DNA from: Ustilago trichophora
Lineage: Eukaryota; Basidiomycota; Ustilaginomycetes; Ustilaginales; Ustilaginaceae
Direction of reading: 5' to 3'
DNA: 64,000 bases
Assembly (NCBI GenBank): GCA_900323505.1
Contig: OOIN01000040.1
Location: 310,001-374,000 of the forward strand
Shown here in pieces: positions 23,501 through 34,300 of the stretch (its first letter is position 1; each line of letters opens with the position of its first letter). The notes beneath the pieces are model-generated. The model did no database searches. It was not told where the DNA came from and was given only the letters and a program-made list of their open reading frames with translations. The position numbers and the translations under genes were made by a program.

Positions 23501-24973
23501 GGCGCGCAGACTGGCGGCCAGAAGTGAGAGCTCGATGGTCTGGGTCGCCGAGGCGGTGTTGGTAGGTCGCGTGGTGAGAACGTCGAGCGTGTTGATAGCG
23601 GCAAGCGGGTCACGGTTAGCGACCTGGCACTGAGCGAGACCCAGAGTGGCGAGCGAAAGGCAGAGATGAAGCTGGGCATTGCTAGGCGAATTGGAGGCGG
23701 TAGCACTGGAAAGCATGCGCGTGACATCTTCGACAACTCTTGCGTAGTATCGCTGTGCCTGCAGACGCAACTCGGGCTGAGTGGCGTTGATGGAGAGCTG
23801 GGAGGCGAGGTGCGAGGCACGGGCATAGATCAGCTGAGCATGGTTGAGACCAATGCGAGCTTCAGCGTACTGGATCGCGTGTTCTCCAAGCTTGAGGGCG
23901 GTTGCGTAGTGAGCCATGGCTGCTTGCTCGACGTCTGCAGTGGAGCCAGGACGGTTGTTGGCCTGTGCAGCGTTGTTGATAAAGTACTCGGACATGACGA
24001 TGGCAGCAGTTGCGTTGCTCTTGTCGAGTTTCCAGCTGTGTTGAAGGCTCGACATGCCTTCGGTGTAGGCGAGCTCGCGGGCTTCGTCTTCGGAGCGTTC
24101 GACGTGGGCGCCAAAGGTACCGGGGACGAGGCGAGCAGTCTGCTTTACTAGATTGAGACTGGAAATGCCGAGGAGAAGATGAGCGGCCGAGTTGTTGGTG
24201 TTGAGCTGAACCGCGCGCTTCCAAGCCTTGCGAGCAGCATCGTGATGGCCGAGACCCCAGAGACAGAGACCGATACCGACGCGAGGATCGGGGCCTCGCC
24301 AGCCGAGGATGTTGGCATTGTCGCCATCGTTGTCGGCTTTTGCTTGCACGAGAAGACTGACTTCGAGTGCGTTCTGGTAGAGCTTGAGTGCAGGGGCGTA
24401 CTGACGTTTGCGAAGGAGGATGCAGGCCTTGCCGAGCAGAGCGAGCGCGTGTCTAGGGTGCTGGTTGAGGATGGCGTCATAGATGACGAGAGCACCATCG
24501 TTCTGACCTTTTGTGGTGAGGAAGATGGCACGGGTAAGCTGATTGATATGATGCTTAGGGTCGAGGGTATTGGCCTGGGACTGGTTCAGCGAGGACTCGT
24601 TGTAGAAAGCATCCTTGGGCTGGTGGTGCGCGATGCGCTGGTAGCGAGCATCGTTGAGGATGAGTTTGGGCGCCGATCTAGCGTTCTTGAGAGCAAAAGC
24701 AGCGAGCAGGGCGTGCAGAGGAATTGTCTCGGATGGCTTGTGAGAGGCTAGCACCTGGACACCCTTTGCGCAGATCTGAATGGCTTCGGGAACACGGTTC
24801 TCAAAGTAGAGCTGCGAGGCAAGACGAGTCCAGTACTTGGAGGGAGGACGTTCGTAGACGAGCGCTTCCAAGAAGACCTGGATATCTTCTGCGGGTGGGA
24901 GAGGGTCGAGGTCGAGCGAGATGGACTCATTGACCGCGACGGGAAGATCGAGGGTCCTGTTGCGAGGCGGCAT
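20552..24973 (-). CDS. CTR9: Paf1-complex TPR subunit Ctr9
   Basis: 1473 residues from the ATG at 24973 (MPPRNRTLDLPVAV); five further open codons begin with GTG and are not used. The first 1100 residues are tandem TPR-like helices: YERPPSKYWTRLASQLYFENRVPEAI, GALVIYDAILNQHPRHALALLGKACILLRKRQYAPALKLYQ, VRIGLCLWGLGHHDAARKAW and LGWAYYQLAV. This order matches Ctr9, the scaffold of the Paf1 elongation complex that promotes H2B ubiquitination and H3K4/K36 methylation by RNA polymerase II. A coiled, Glu/Arg-rich stretch (about 1175-1230) leads into a 250-residue tail of alternating KKKRK and Ser/Asp/Glu blocks, ending IIDSDEEMALLDMD. Yeast Ctr9 has about 1080 residues; the extra length lies in Ala-rich loops and the tail. 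Shares a 594 bp promoter region with the SNO gene. Confidence 0.93.
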   Translation of the reverse strand: MPPRNRTLDLPVAVNESISLDLDPLPPAEDIQVFLEALVYERPPSKYWTRLASQLYFENRVPEAIQICAKGVQVLASHKPSETIPLHALLAAFALKNARSAPKLILNDARYQRIAHHQPKDAFYNESSLNQSQANTLDPKHHINQLTRAIFLTTKGQNDGALVIYDAILNQHPRHALALLGKACILLRKRQYAPALKLYQNALEVSLLVQAKADNDGDNANILGWRGPDPRVGIGLCLWGLGHHDAARKAWKRAVQLNTNNSAAHLLLGISSLNLVKQTARLVPGTFGAHVERSEDEARELAYTEGMSSLQHSWKLDKSNATAAIVMSEYFINNAAQANNRPGSTADVEQAAMAHYATALKLGEHAIQYAEARIGLNHAQLIYARASHLASQLSINATQPELRLQAQRYYARVVEDVTRMLSSATASNSPSNAQLHLCLSLATLGLAQCQVANRDPLAAINTLDVLTTRPTNTASATQTIELSLLAASLRAQSHPGATASERREDAERARIMLDRALRLIEAAKLDAFGPQSLFAQPDEFPSASPATTSVATADAAADVPPALAKASLSIRTEDLSKTALEAIASLGSDPLTRVEFAELLQTEDLARATAAYAEGLELVKAKAAKKSTDAIEDDEAATNVALLASLETCLGAVLAIRATDIPSSDPQRQEERTWLLQRAISRLESAVTAAANAVNAFNAFNASAASTATTTTRLEAQRTVDAVKLIASYNLGRANEAAENLDVAREAYQALLRGHPEYTDAKVRLAILNVSKPPAATNGPEALAQTKALRDATNALLKEALDSDPGNLDTRSTYVCFLAGEFPGSPTSAWGVIKEFTAQLFGASADAKAQAKFGGPAAAKLAVDSGRRDAHTLASLGWAYYQLAVHAAGPTAKADRSKNMMCATDLMDKALGADARCAFAAQGMAILLAEDAFAETAGGTSLTLPALGGAPEERRKKNADEALAILSKLREVRDEGSVHVCIGHVLMQKDEFERAHKSYELASKRFFNGNNAAVIQYVARAEYAIGMKSKSFASLQSSMAHLEEARELIIKERGVEHAECRQIEYNYAVTAQKGLQMLFDLQKDRKTAQALRDAIAAVERVQPLLVAPADPAAPQDTPLGKEGALLEAAKRGQLLWMAPDLVEQRGKYGASSLLQRAASALSDQESYESEMSKQKEAVAAARKEKELAREQERIRKEEEYRAQIEQMAEKRRALREEAAKIEYLREATPEKEPRRRAKREDVTSGEEDAPDAMAEKGKKRKRGAGGKKKGKGKKNLDMVDSDENEDSDDEGLFGGGASGSDSSDGGDDEDGDEEIIRNGAKLLAEEEGDAAGTTRSGKSSSSKLAKLAKSKKTKSSRKSSSKESGGKKKRKSLKRAKARDSDEESDDNDAAAAAGNDGDSEEDAGGKSARRSKKGIFDESSDEDEEMEAAKKKKSSSGGGGGGGGGGQKRTKKAKVTNDIIDSDEEMALLDMD

Positions 24974-25567
24974 GGTGGGGAGGGACACCTACGGCTATAA
25001 GCAAGAGAGAGCTGCTTGCCAGTCGTCCGACACGATCTGCTCTGTTGAATCGAATCGAAATCGAGATCCGGATGAGAGGTGGAGAAAGAAAGGAAAGAAG
25101 GCCAGATGCTCAAGTGGAGAGATTGAAGGAATGCTGGCCCATCCACGACGCTGTTGTGCTACAGTACTTTGGCATTCTTCGCGTTGTTGATCGGACCCGA
25201 GCTGAGTCAAATTTTACATTAGTGTTACATCTATACTATTCGACAGCTCTGAGAAAATTGTGCGATATTTCTCGGAAGAATTAATATAAACAAGCTTCAG
25301 CTCAGCGTTAGACTTTACAGTACTGATCCGAGTCAGATCCTTTTGTTTCTTTCTTTCTTTCTTGTTGCATGATTGGACCGCCAATCTTGAATTGGACCCC
25401 ACAACTACTTGACTAACTGACAGCACAGTACTTGCTGTACAGAACACTTGGACTCACTCCTTGTCCTCGTATAACCTTTCCTCGCAACCATACGACACTC
25501 TGCTTGTTGCACACTCATACACTCACTCGTTCGCCCGCCCGCCCGCCCGCTCAATCGAATTGCAGTA
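24974..25567. other. Divergent promoter region CTR9 / SNO
   Basis: 594 bp between outward-facing start codons. It contains a TGAGTCA site (listed separately), a TTTC-rich tract near 25,343-25,363 and GCCC repeats at about 25,535-25,550, just before the SNO start. Confidence 0.6.
25203..25209 (+). promoter_or_regulatory. TGAGTCA, possible Gcn4/AP-1-type site
   Basis: A perfect seven-base match to the bZIP consensus TGA(C/G)TCA, 359 bp upstream of the SNO start and 230 bp upstream of the CTR9 start. In budding yeast SNO/SNZ genes respond to amino-acid control. The transfer of that idea to this fungus is inference, and a seven-base match occurs often by chance. Confidence 0.3.
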
Positions 25568-26674
25568 ATGGCCGGCATTGGCGTTGCAACAGGAGCCGCG
25601 CTTATCAACGGTAGCAGTTCCATCTCCACCCCCTCGGCTGCTTCTGCCTCATCTAGCTCCTCCTCTTTGACCATGAACATCAACGTCGGTGTTCTTGCCA
25701 TTCAAGGCGCTTTCCGGGAGCACGCATCGCACATCAATCGCCTCAACAATCTTCACCCTCTGCACAGCATTCGCAGCTCGTTGGTGCGTACACCAGAGCA
25801 GTTGGCCGATTGCGATGCACTCATCATCCCCGGTGGCGAGTCGACGGCCATCTCGCTCGGCTGTGAGAGGATCGGATTGCTGGAACCACTGCGCAAGTGG
25901 GTACGCGATGGTAAACCCGTGTGGGGTACTTGTGCCGGCATGATCATGCTAGCCAGGGAGGCTAGCGGAGGCAAAAAGGGTGGCCAACAGCTGATTGGAG
26001 GTGTCGATGTCAGGGTGGGCAGGAATGGGTTTGGTAGTCAGATTGATTCGTTCGAGACCGGCTTGACGATCCACGGTTTGCAAAGGCACGAGGAACCGTT
26101 CAATGGTGTCTTTATCCGCGCACCCGTCGTAGATGCATTGCTGCTCCCGAGCGATCTCGAAAAGGTCGCTGTGGACGAACCAACCCTGGTCAAGCGTGTA
26201 GACCCCTCCAAGCTCCCCTCCCAAGTGCCCACCCCTATCACCTCCACCAACGCCGTCCCTCTCACCCCCACAGCACAACTTCCTGCCAACACCTCGGAAC
26301 CACCGCTTCCCAAACTTGGCTCTACCGTCGAACCAGCCCTACGCATCGTCGTCGCCCCACCCCTCTACTCCACCTCGGACCCCATCTCCTCGGCTCAGCA
26401 GCGTCCACCCATCGAAATCCTTGCCACCCTTCCCGAACCCGTCACTCCACCCAAGTCCCCCTCCAACCAGCCCGTCGCTGCCCACGTTGCCCAGCGCGAT
26501 TCTCGTCTCGACGTACCCCGCCGACCCGACCACGACTCCCAAATCGTAGCTTTACGGCAGGGCAACATCCTCATGACCAGTTTCCATCCTGAGTTGACCC
26601 CCGATACCAGGCTTCACAACTTCTTTGTCACCAAAATCGTTGCTCCATACAAGAAGGAGCAGCGCCAGTCGTAG
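25568..26674 (+). CDS. SNO1: Pyridoxal 5'-phosphate synthase glutaminase subunit (PdxT/SNO)
   Basis: 368 residues. The class I glutamine amidotransferase core is clear: GVLAIQGAFREHASHINRL (41-59), the PGGEST oxyanion motif (88-93), the nucleophile in VWGTCAGM (Cys122), and the His340-Pro-Glu342 pair in SFHPELT. It supplies ammonia from glutamine to the PdxS/SNZ partner that builds vitamin B6 in the cytosol. No SNZ gene lies in this window. Bacterial PdxT has about 190 to 200 residues and yeast Sno1 about 224. The excess here is a Ser-rich N-terminal extension of 35 residues (Met36 at 25673 aligns with the usual start and is an alternative) and a Pro/Thr/Ser-rich insertion, roughly residues 205-315, between the core and the HPE motif. 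No intron seen. Confidence 0.95.
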   Translation: MAGIGVATGAALINGSSSISTPSAASASSSSSSLTMNINVGVLAIQGAFREHASHINRLNNLHPLHSIRSSLVRTPEQLADCDALIIPGGESTAISLGCERIGLLEPLRKWVRDGKPVWGTCAGMIMLAREASGGKKGGQQLIGGVDVRVGRNGFGSQIDSFETGLTIHGLQRHEEPFNGVFIRAPVVDALLLPSDLEKVAVDEPTLVKRVDPSKLPSQVPTPITSTNAVPLTPTAQLPANTSEPPLPKLGSTVEPALRIVVAPPLYSTSDPISSAQQRPPIEILATLPEPVTPPKSPSNQPVAAHVAQRDSRLDVPRRPDHDSQIVALRQGNILMTSFHPELTPDTRLHNFFVTKIVAPYKKEQRQS

Positions 26675-27445
26675 TCGCATCTTTTTTTTTTTTTCAACTT
26701 TAACATCTTTGCATTTTTCTTTTATTCCTTGCTCGTTTCAACAGCACAGCATGTTTTCCCTTCTCTGCAATCAACATAGATGTCCTCTCTTCCTCTTCTC
26801 CTTCGCTCGCCCCATGGGCTTGTGTCGGTTGTGACGATGCACAGTTCCGATAAGAGTTAGGGTCACGATGAGGTTACCTCGCAAGTCGGAAACACAGGGT
26901 CACGTGAGCGGTCATGGCGCCTAAATTTTTATTACCCTGAAAAAAGCGGGAAAAAAAAAGGCGAAAAAGACCCTGCACATCTCAACGTCGGGTGCAGCTA
27001 TAGTACAGCTGACCTTCGGCAGCACTTTGGAGAGAAAAATTGAGAGCTGCAGCGAGAGAGAGAGAAAAAAAGTGGTCGTGTGGAGAATTCAGTTGATGTT
27101 TGAGCTAACCTTGACTCTTTTCTCACCACCTCTTCCCATTCGCAACTTCTTCGAGGACTACCAACGAACAACCGAACAAACGAACCAAACACACGAACGA
27201 GATCTCTTGACCGCTACAATCGAATTCCTTTCAACGTCTATTGGCAGAGTGATTCGATTTCAATCTCTTCAAACAAGCGACTTTGGACAAACAAAGACTC
27301 TTTTCGGGCGCTTGTTCTGCTTGGGTCTTTCTTGGCCTCCGAAAAACGACGGAAGCTTCTTTAGCTAGTCCGTCCATCCACGGCATCCCACACCCAAAAA
27401 ATATCCTATCTCTATACTAGAAAGCAGCAAAGATCAGCAAAAATC
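26675..27445. other. Intergenic region, SNO 3' flank and HAP3 promoter
   Basis: About 770 bp with a short T run right after the SNO stop and no gene. An open frame of 113 codons (27027-27368) lacks a domain and is pyrimidine-rich, as expected for a 5' leader. Confidence 0.5.
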
Positions 27446-28180
27446 ATGTCGACTTCAACCCCAACCATTTCACATCTGGAAGCACCAGGATCTGGTCACA
27501 GTACACCTGCATCTTATACCTCATCCACACATCCTCACGTCCATCCAACCTTCCCCTCTACCTCCAACACCACCACCACCACCACCACCACCGGCGCCAA
27601 TAATGGCGGAACCTCCACCCCAACCTCCTCAGCATCTATCGATCTAACCAATCTTTCAGCACATCCCATCTACGCAGCCATGTTCCCCGACCCCGATCTC
27701 CCCATCGCCAACATTTCTCGCATCATGAAACGATCCCTGCCTGAAAATGCAAAAATCGCAAAGGACGCCAAAGAATGCGTCCAAGATTGCGTTTCAGAAC
27801 TAATCTCTTTCATCACCTCGGAAGCTAGCGACAAATGTGCCGCAGAGAAAAGAAAAACTATCAACGGAGACGACATTCTCTACGCAATGCGTGTACTCGG
27901 TTTTGACAACTACGAAGAAGTCCTAAGAGTTTATCTCAGCAGATATAGAATGGATCAAGAAAACAATCCAAAGGCAAGGAAAAGAAATCATCATCCAACT
28001 GATTCACAACCACCTAACGGTTTCACTATGCATCATGACGATGACGACGACGACGATGATGCAGATGATCAAGATGCAGATCATGCCGCTATGAGTGGTG
28101 GTGCAAATGACAGCAATCTTAACTCAGCCTTCAATAGCCCTGCAATGCACAATTTGCCCCATCCATCACATCAGCTATAG
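27446..28180 (+). CDS. HAP3: CCAAT-binding factor subunit B (NF-YB/HAP3)
   Basis: 244 residues. The histone-fold core spans about 86-168: [39 protein letters not shown], then [23 protein letters not shown] and [18 protein letters not shown]. These are the diagnostic NF-YB helices, including the Cys pair of the family. It pairs with NF-YC and NF-YA to bind CCAAT boxes in the nucleus. The usual residues just before LPIAN (VREQDRF in most family members) are replaced by MFPDPD here. The N-terminus (1-80) is Ser/Thr-rich with a run of eight Thr, and the C-terminus has a seven- to eight-residue Asp run followed by a low-complexity tail. It converges with the Fab1-like gene, 176 bp stop to stop. 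Confidence 0.95.
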   Translation: MSTSTPTISHLEAPGSGHSTPASYTSSTHPHVHPTFPSTSNTTTTTTTTGANNGGTSTPTSSASIDLTNLSAHPIYAAMFPDPDLPIANISRIMKRSLPENAKIAKDAKECVQDCVSELISFITSEASDKCAAEKRKTINGDDILYAMRVLGFDNYEEVLRVYLSRYRMDQENNPKARKRNHHPTDSQPPNGFTMHHDDDDDDDDADDQDADHAAMSGGANDSNLNSAFNSPAMHNLPHPSHQL

Positions 28181-28356
28181 ACCAACATCCTGGATTCGCT
28201 CATATATAGACACCCCCCCCCTTCACTCGCTCACTCACTTCCCTCAACTCCATGTATTCTCACATCTAAACCTCTCACCCCCTAATATACCTGTACCACT
28301 AGTCACACATTTCCTTGCAACTCGGTTCATCTCTCACAACTCTATACATTACCACA

Positions 28357-31300
28357 TTACAAAACAGACGCAAACCTCAATCGTCTTGCAACACCTTCTC
28401 CACCCTCCTCCTCCTCCTCCTCCTCCTCCTCCTCCTCCTCCTCCTCCTTCACCTTCCCCTCCATCGCAGCCGCAGCCTCGCACATCCGATCAAACCCATA
28501 CCCACCATCCAACCTTGGCTGACAAGGTGTTCCGATAAAATAGCTATCCATTGCCCCCAAAAATCGACTCGCATATTCGCTCGGTGGCAAAATCGTCACG
28601 TTTCCTTTGGCATCTTGTCCCTTGAGCGCCTTTTTCGAGCTAGACTCGAGCTGTTTAGCCAAAGTGAAAGCGCCCAAAAAGTCGACAATTCTGCAGCGGA
28701 ACGAGGGTCGTTCTGCAGGTATTTGGTCCAGTTTCTCTTCTTCGAGACCTGGCCGAGCGGTGGTGGTGGCGGCGGCGGGGGGATACATGTCGTCTTGACG
28801 GATGGGCCGCTCCATGACGCCGAGAAGGAGAGAGTAGTCCATGACGTTGGAGGCGGTCAGGAATTGGGTGTCGTTCTGAAGGGCACGGTAGAAGAGCTCT
28901 TTTTGGGTCTCGGGGATAAAAGCTCGATGACGGTAGCGCTCGATCCACTCGCTGTCCCACCACACGGCGCTGGAGGTGGAGGATGGTTTGGCTTCAGAGC
29001 CCGACATTGTGGCTGCTGCTGGCGTGGTCTCGCCCGCCTTCCTACTTGGGCTGGTCTGCGTGCTACCACTAACTGCATCAATGCCCACACCCGATTCTCC
29101 ACCCGACATCGACTGCCCTCCAGCATTCACCGCTGCCGTCATCGACCCTTGACCATTACCCCCCTTCGCCGAACCGGCCGTCTCCACCACCACCTGCCCA
29201 TTCATCGCGGCAGCAGTCGTCGTCGACACCTGCTGTTGCTGCAAACTCTGCTGCTGCTGCGCACTCAACTTGACCCTCCTATCCCTAATCCCCTTGAGAT
29301 CAAATCGAATCGACTTGCCCCCGTCTCCAGCCCACAGATTCTCCAGCAGCATCACGTTCATCTTGAGCTTGGTCTCGCCCGATTTTGTATCCTTGATCTT
29401 GATACTGTAGACACCGGCAATCTTGACCAGCAACGTAGGACAGTCGTTGACGGCGGAATTCATCATGTATCGGATGTAGGCGGGTGCAAATTCGAGAAAA
29501 GCTTCCTTCTCATCGACACTCCATACGGTGAGCAGCTGCTTGGCGATAAATCGCTCGTCGGCTGTCTTGAAGAAGGCCGATTTGGATTTGCCTCCAGTTG
29601 CTACCCACGGCTGACAGCGGGACAGGCTGTGTGCAAAGTCGTGCTCGACCCCCCACCTCTCGCGAAGCGCTGCGAATTCTTCGGCGAACCACGAGACGCA
29701 CGAGATCTTGGTGGTACCGTGGACCAGATTATGCTTGATGTGAGGCGACTCGGCTGCTTGAGAGCCGGGCAAGGTGCTATTCGAGACCATCGACTGGGCA
29801 TCTGCTCCTGCGACACCTTCACTTGTGGACGAAGAGGGTTGCGCTGCGAGCTTGTGCGAATTGCTGGCCTCCCTCATGGTCGGCGAAGTTCCACTTGAAG
29901 CGACCTTGCTGCTGGTGTCACGGGCAGTCTCGGCCACAGCGGAAGACACTTGGCGACTGGTCGACGTCGAACGAGGAATAGCTCTTGGACCAGTAGCTGA
30001 GTCTGGGGATCTTGCATTTGGTCGATAGGCTGCGCTGCTGATTCGCGAGTTGATCCCTTCTGATGGAGCATTCGACGAAGAGAAGATACTGGCAAGCGAT
30101 GCGGGGCGACCCGAAACTGGTGTGACCTGGGCGTGGAAAGTAGTGTCGGTACTGGTGGTGCTGATGGTGCTCGTGCCAACAGACTGACCTGGCTGCTGCT
30201 GGATGGACGACTTTCTGTCCGGGATCGAGGAGAAGGACGACTGCGAACGAAGCTCAAACGTCCTTCGAAGCGACGACACGCTGCCGGAAGTACGCAGATT
30301 AGGCTTGATGGGCGAAGGCGTCGTCTGATCCAATAACGTCGCAGAGGGCCGCCTCAACGGTGTCGTGTCTGTGCGACGCGCACCCAAAGTGGTGTCTTGT
30401 CCATCGGTGGAGCTCTGGATAACAGAGCTCCGTGCATCACCTTCTTCGTCACCATCATCATCATCATCGTCGTCGTCGTCCTCGTCCTCGTCGTGATCCT
30501 TGAACGATCCGGCAGAAGAAGTCGGCCTCCCGTTCGCGTTCACGGTCCGGTAGTTGACTCCTTGGGAATCTGAGATGGTCGATCCCACGCGTCTCAGTGT
30601 CAGCGAGAGGATGGAAGATTCTCGACCTCGCTTCTTTCGCTTCAACGCCGCACGGACAGGCTCGGCGTCGAAGAAGACCTCGTCTTTATCTGGGTCGAGT
30701 TGGGAGAAAGGTACCTTGCGCATGGACCGATCCTTGAGCAGCGACGACGCAGCAGTAGCCGTGCTAGCAGCAGATGAAGAAATGTAGGATCCGACCGTTG
30801 CTGTCCCAGCGTCATCCACCACACCGCTGCGCCACTGCTTGACATGCTCATCATTGCTGCTTCCCATGTATCCCGCAGCTTCCTGTCGGCGGTCAGCGAG
30901 CGTGCCCATCTCGGCACGGAAGTCGCGCGAGCTGAGCGAGAATGCAATGATAGAAAGAGGTTCGTCGTCACGAATGATGTAACAGCTGCCAGGGAAGGCA
31001 CGGCGTCCCGCTTCTAAATACTCGGGCTCGTCATAGTTGCAGCTACCAAACTCCATCTGCTCCTTCTTGGTCAAATGCTTCTTGGTCCATGCGGCCAGTC
31101 GATTCTTGGCAGACTTGGCGCGGTCAGCGAATGCCTTACGGACATCGTTAATTCCATCGAGGAAGAACGTCCTCTGCAGGGCTTCGTAGAGCTCAAACTC
31201 GTCTGATCGAAGCGAAGAGCGCAGATTGGTCAACAGATTCAACGGCTCGGCGACCTGTTCTGAGACGGTTGAGCTGGACGAGGATGCAGTCAACCCGTCT

Positions 31301-34300
31301 TCTGTCTGCGACTGTGTAGCACCAGCATTCTGTGACGTCGACTTTCTGCGGATGGTCTTGCCAGCCTCGTCGAGTTCGCGAGATACAAAGATATCTTCAA
31401 GCTTGGTCGTGTTGCTTTTGATGGAGGCAAAGAAGCGCTGGATCTCGAGACGTGTTTCTTCAGTCAGCTGCTTGAATCTGCGCTTCTCTGCCTGCACTTG
31501 CTTTTGCTTCCTTTCGCGTCGGCGCTCGCTGCCCGTCTTGAGGCAGGGTCCTTGGATATGCAGGTCGTAGAGGACGAGAGGCTGCACTTGCACCTTGACG
31601 AGGGATCGCCCGCTTCGGAAGAAGCGGAGCAGGTTGGGGCCTTCCGCAACGCTTCTGGCATCCTCGCTTCTGCCTTGGCGCAGTTGCTGCTGGACGTTGG
31701 CTAGACCGCCGTATGCCTTGGCGTTGGCCGGCTCCAGCCCAGCCGCTCGCCGCAGGGCAGGGTGGTAAGAGATGGCTTCCAGGTAGCGCGCAAATGACAA
31801 GAGATAGGTAGACTCGGACATGGGTATCGCTTTGCCCTGCCATCCACTGTTGGCGCTGGCATTCCACATCCAGATGCCACTGGTGCTTCCACTGCCTCGT
31901 TGATCCACCAGAGGTCGTGATGTCCCGCTCTCTGCTGCTTGCACAGCAGTCTCGGCAACCGCAAAAGCTGTGTTGGCAGCTTCCTTATCAGTGTGAGATG
32001 CCGCAGCAATGGCAGAAACGTCTGATTCCCGAGATCTCGTCGGTTTGAGCGAAGGGGAGACCGCTGTGCTTTCCACTTGCAAAATCGAATCAATCGATGC
32101 CTTGTCCGCCTCTGACTCCGCGTTGCGCTGCGAGTCCGTCTCGATCTCGTAGAGCCGCGATGGCAATACAGTGGCTACAATCTTGATGCGACAGGATCCG
32201 TGGATGAATTGCAGACGCTGCTCAGGCATGCCATAGGCGCTGTTGACGCGTTGTCCCGCCGACATGTCGTTGCGGTCTTTGCCACCGTGTCCGTGCGTCT
32301 TGCCGCTAACGATACGGGAGTTTGTCGCTTTGGAGGCCACATCGCGGTCGGCTTCCAGCGCACAGGCGCGGATGCCAAGCTCTTCGATGACTTGTCCCAG
32401 AGGCACATCTCTGCTGTTGCTGAGTCTCTGGTAGAAAGCCACTTCTTCGCGACACAGTCCAAGTGCCGAGCCGTCTCCTGAGTGTAGTTCGTAAGACAAG
32501 AGCTGCACAGAGCTAGCGCTGGCTCGTTCACCGACCTGTAGCTGCTGTTGCGGTGGCGATGAAAGGACGCTCCACGCTGAGGATGAAGATGGCTTTTGTA
32601 CGCCAACAAAAGGCAACAGGTCACCCGAAGCGGAGATGCCGTGAGAAGGCGATGCAAAGGTCATGTGCTCTCGACGCTGGTCAGCCAAGAATCGTAGCGC
32701 TTGCAGGCGATGGAAGGCGGTCAAGTATGCAGCGGTCGGGAAAGTGGACTGCTTGGGATCCACTTGATATTGGTAGCAAACAAGCATGGAAAGCTCGGGT
32801 GACGTCGACAATGCAGCTGGACTTGGTGCTGTCACTGGGAAGATGGGCTGCGGTTTCGCCTGAGCACGTAGTCTCTGAAAGTTGGACATCTTGGTCTCTG
32901 TTGTCGCTCGGGACCGTGATCCGATACCATCAGCGCTCGGCAAAATCGGTGGAGCACCGATAGAGGTTCTAGAAGATGCAACTGCATGGTGGGACTCTGA
33001 GCTGGGAACGGCAACATCTGAACGAGGAGGATCTGAGGCTGAAGGTCGAGAAAAGGCATTCATAAGACGACCCACGAGTCGATGCGGCTTGCTATGTCCA
33101 CCTGCCTCGGCTCCTGCTCCGCGACCTCCCTGTGGAGTTGCTGGTGCAGAGTTGTTGGACATATTGGCGAATAGCGCAGCCTTTCTTGCCGCGATGGACT
33201 GCTTGGGTTCTTCTCCAGCCTTGAAGAGGGTCTTTCTGGTCGTGCTGGAAGCCAAGCTGTTGGCGTCATCCTCAGTATGGTAACGGTGCATAGTGAGCGA
33301 CTTTCGCGGTGCTGCTGATGCTTCGTGGCCGTCACTTGTTCCAGGTCGTCCTCCAGATGCGTTCATGCCTGGATCTGCAGATCCGTGTGGATGCTGGCTG
33401 AGCATACCCCATAAGCTCTTTGTCCATTTCCGCGATCCCGGTTTGGATTGAGCCGACTCAGCTTCATGCGCATCTGCATCTGCATCTGCATCTGCATCTG
33501 CATCCGTGTTGGTGGAGATCCCTGCGTGACTGCTACTGCCGGAAACAGATCTGTGACTGCTCTCCAAACTCTGTTGTGAGGTAGCCCGCGAAAGAATTGG
33601 CTGCTGGACCAGGCTAGCGCCTCGTTGTGGCGCGTCGACGGTCGAAGTGGTGCGGGTGGGGACTTTGAGGACCTTGGGCCGAGCAGCGTCCGAGTCGCTG
33701 AGGAAGCTCGATTCGAGAAGCATCGACATACCTGCGTAGAGAGCAATCTCCAGCAGCTCTGTCAAAGCCTGCCTCTGCTCCTCGGTCTGGACTCGACAGA
33801 CGAAGCTGCCGCCAACCAGCCTGACACGCTCATCCTCGTCATGCGGGGAGACGCTGGCTCTGCGCTCATGCGATGAGGTGCCATGATGTGCAAAGAGCTC
33901 GTCGCCTTCGAACAGGTCAGGCTTCCACGAGACGACTCTTTCGGTATGATCGTCAGAAGGCTTGTCCACACTCGCCTGACCACTGCGCTGGAGATTGGCA
34001 TGGCCGACCTTGCCCGCTTTGGCGGTCATGTCGGAGCGGGTCGATATGTTGGATCCGATGTTCGTGTTTTCGATGGCTGCAGAAGCCTTGTCAAAGTCCT
34101 TGGCGGTGAGTGTTCCGGAGCGTCGACGTCGTCCCTGTACGGAGGTATTGGCCACCTGAATGGAAGCGCAGAGCCGGCAGACCACCATCTTGGCCCATTC
34201 ATCACAGCCTTGACCGATCTCGGCGAGATAATCGCGTTCAGCCTTTTCCAACGCATCGGTTTCGGCGGCTTCGGCTTCAGATCGGCTAACAAAGGAGCGC

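Noticed and set aside
24974..24988. Five-codon extension of CTR9
   Set aside because: It begins with GTG; the ATG at 24973 is the sound start.
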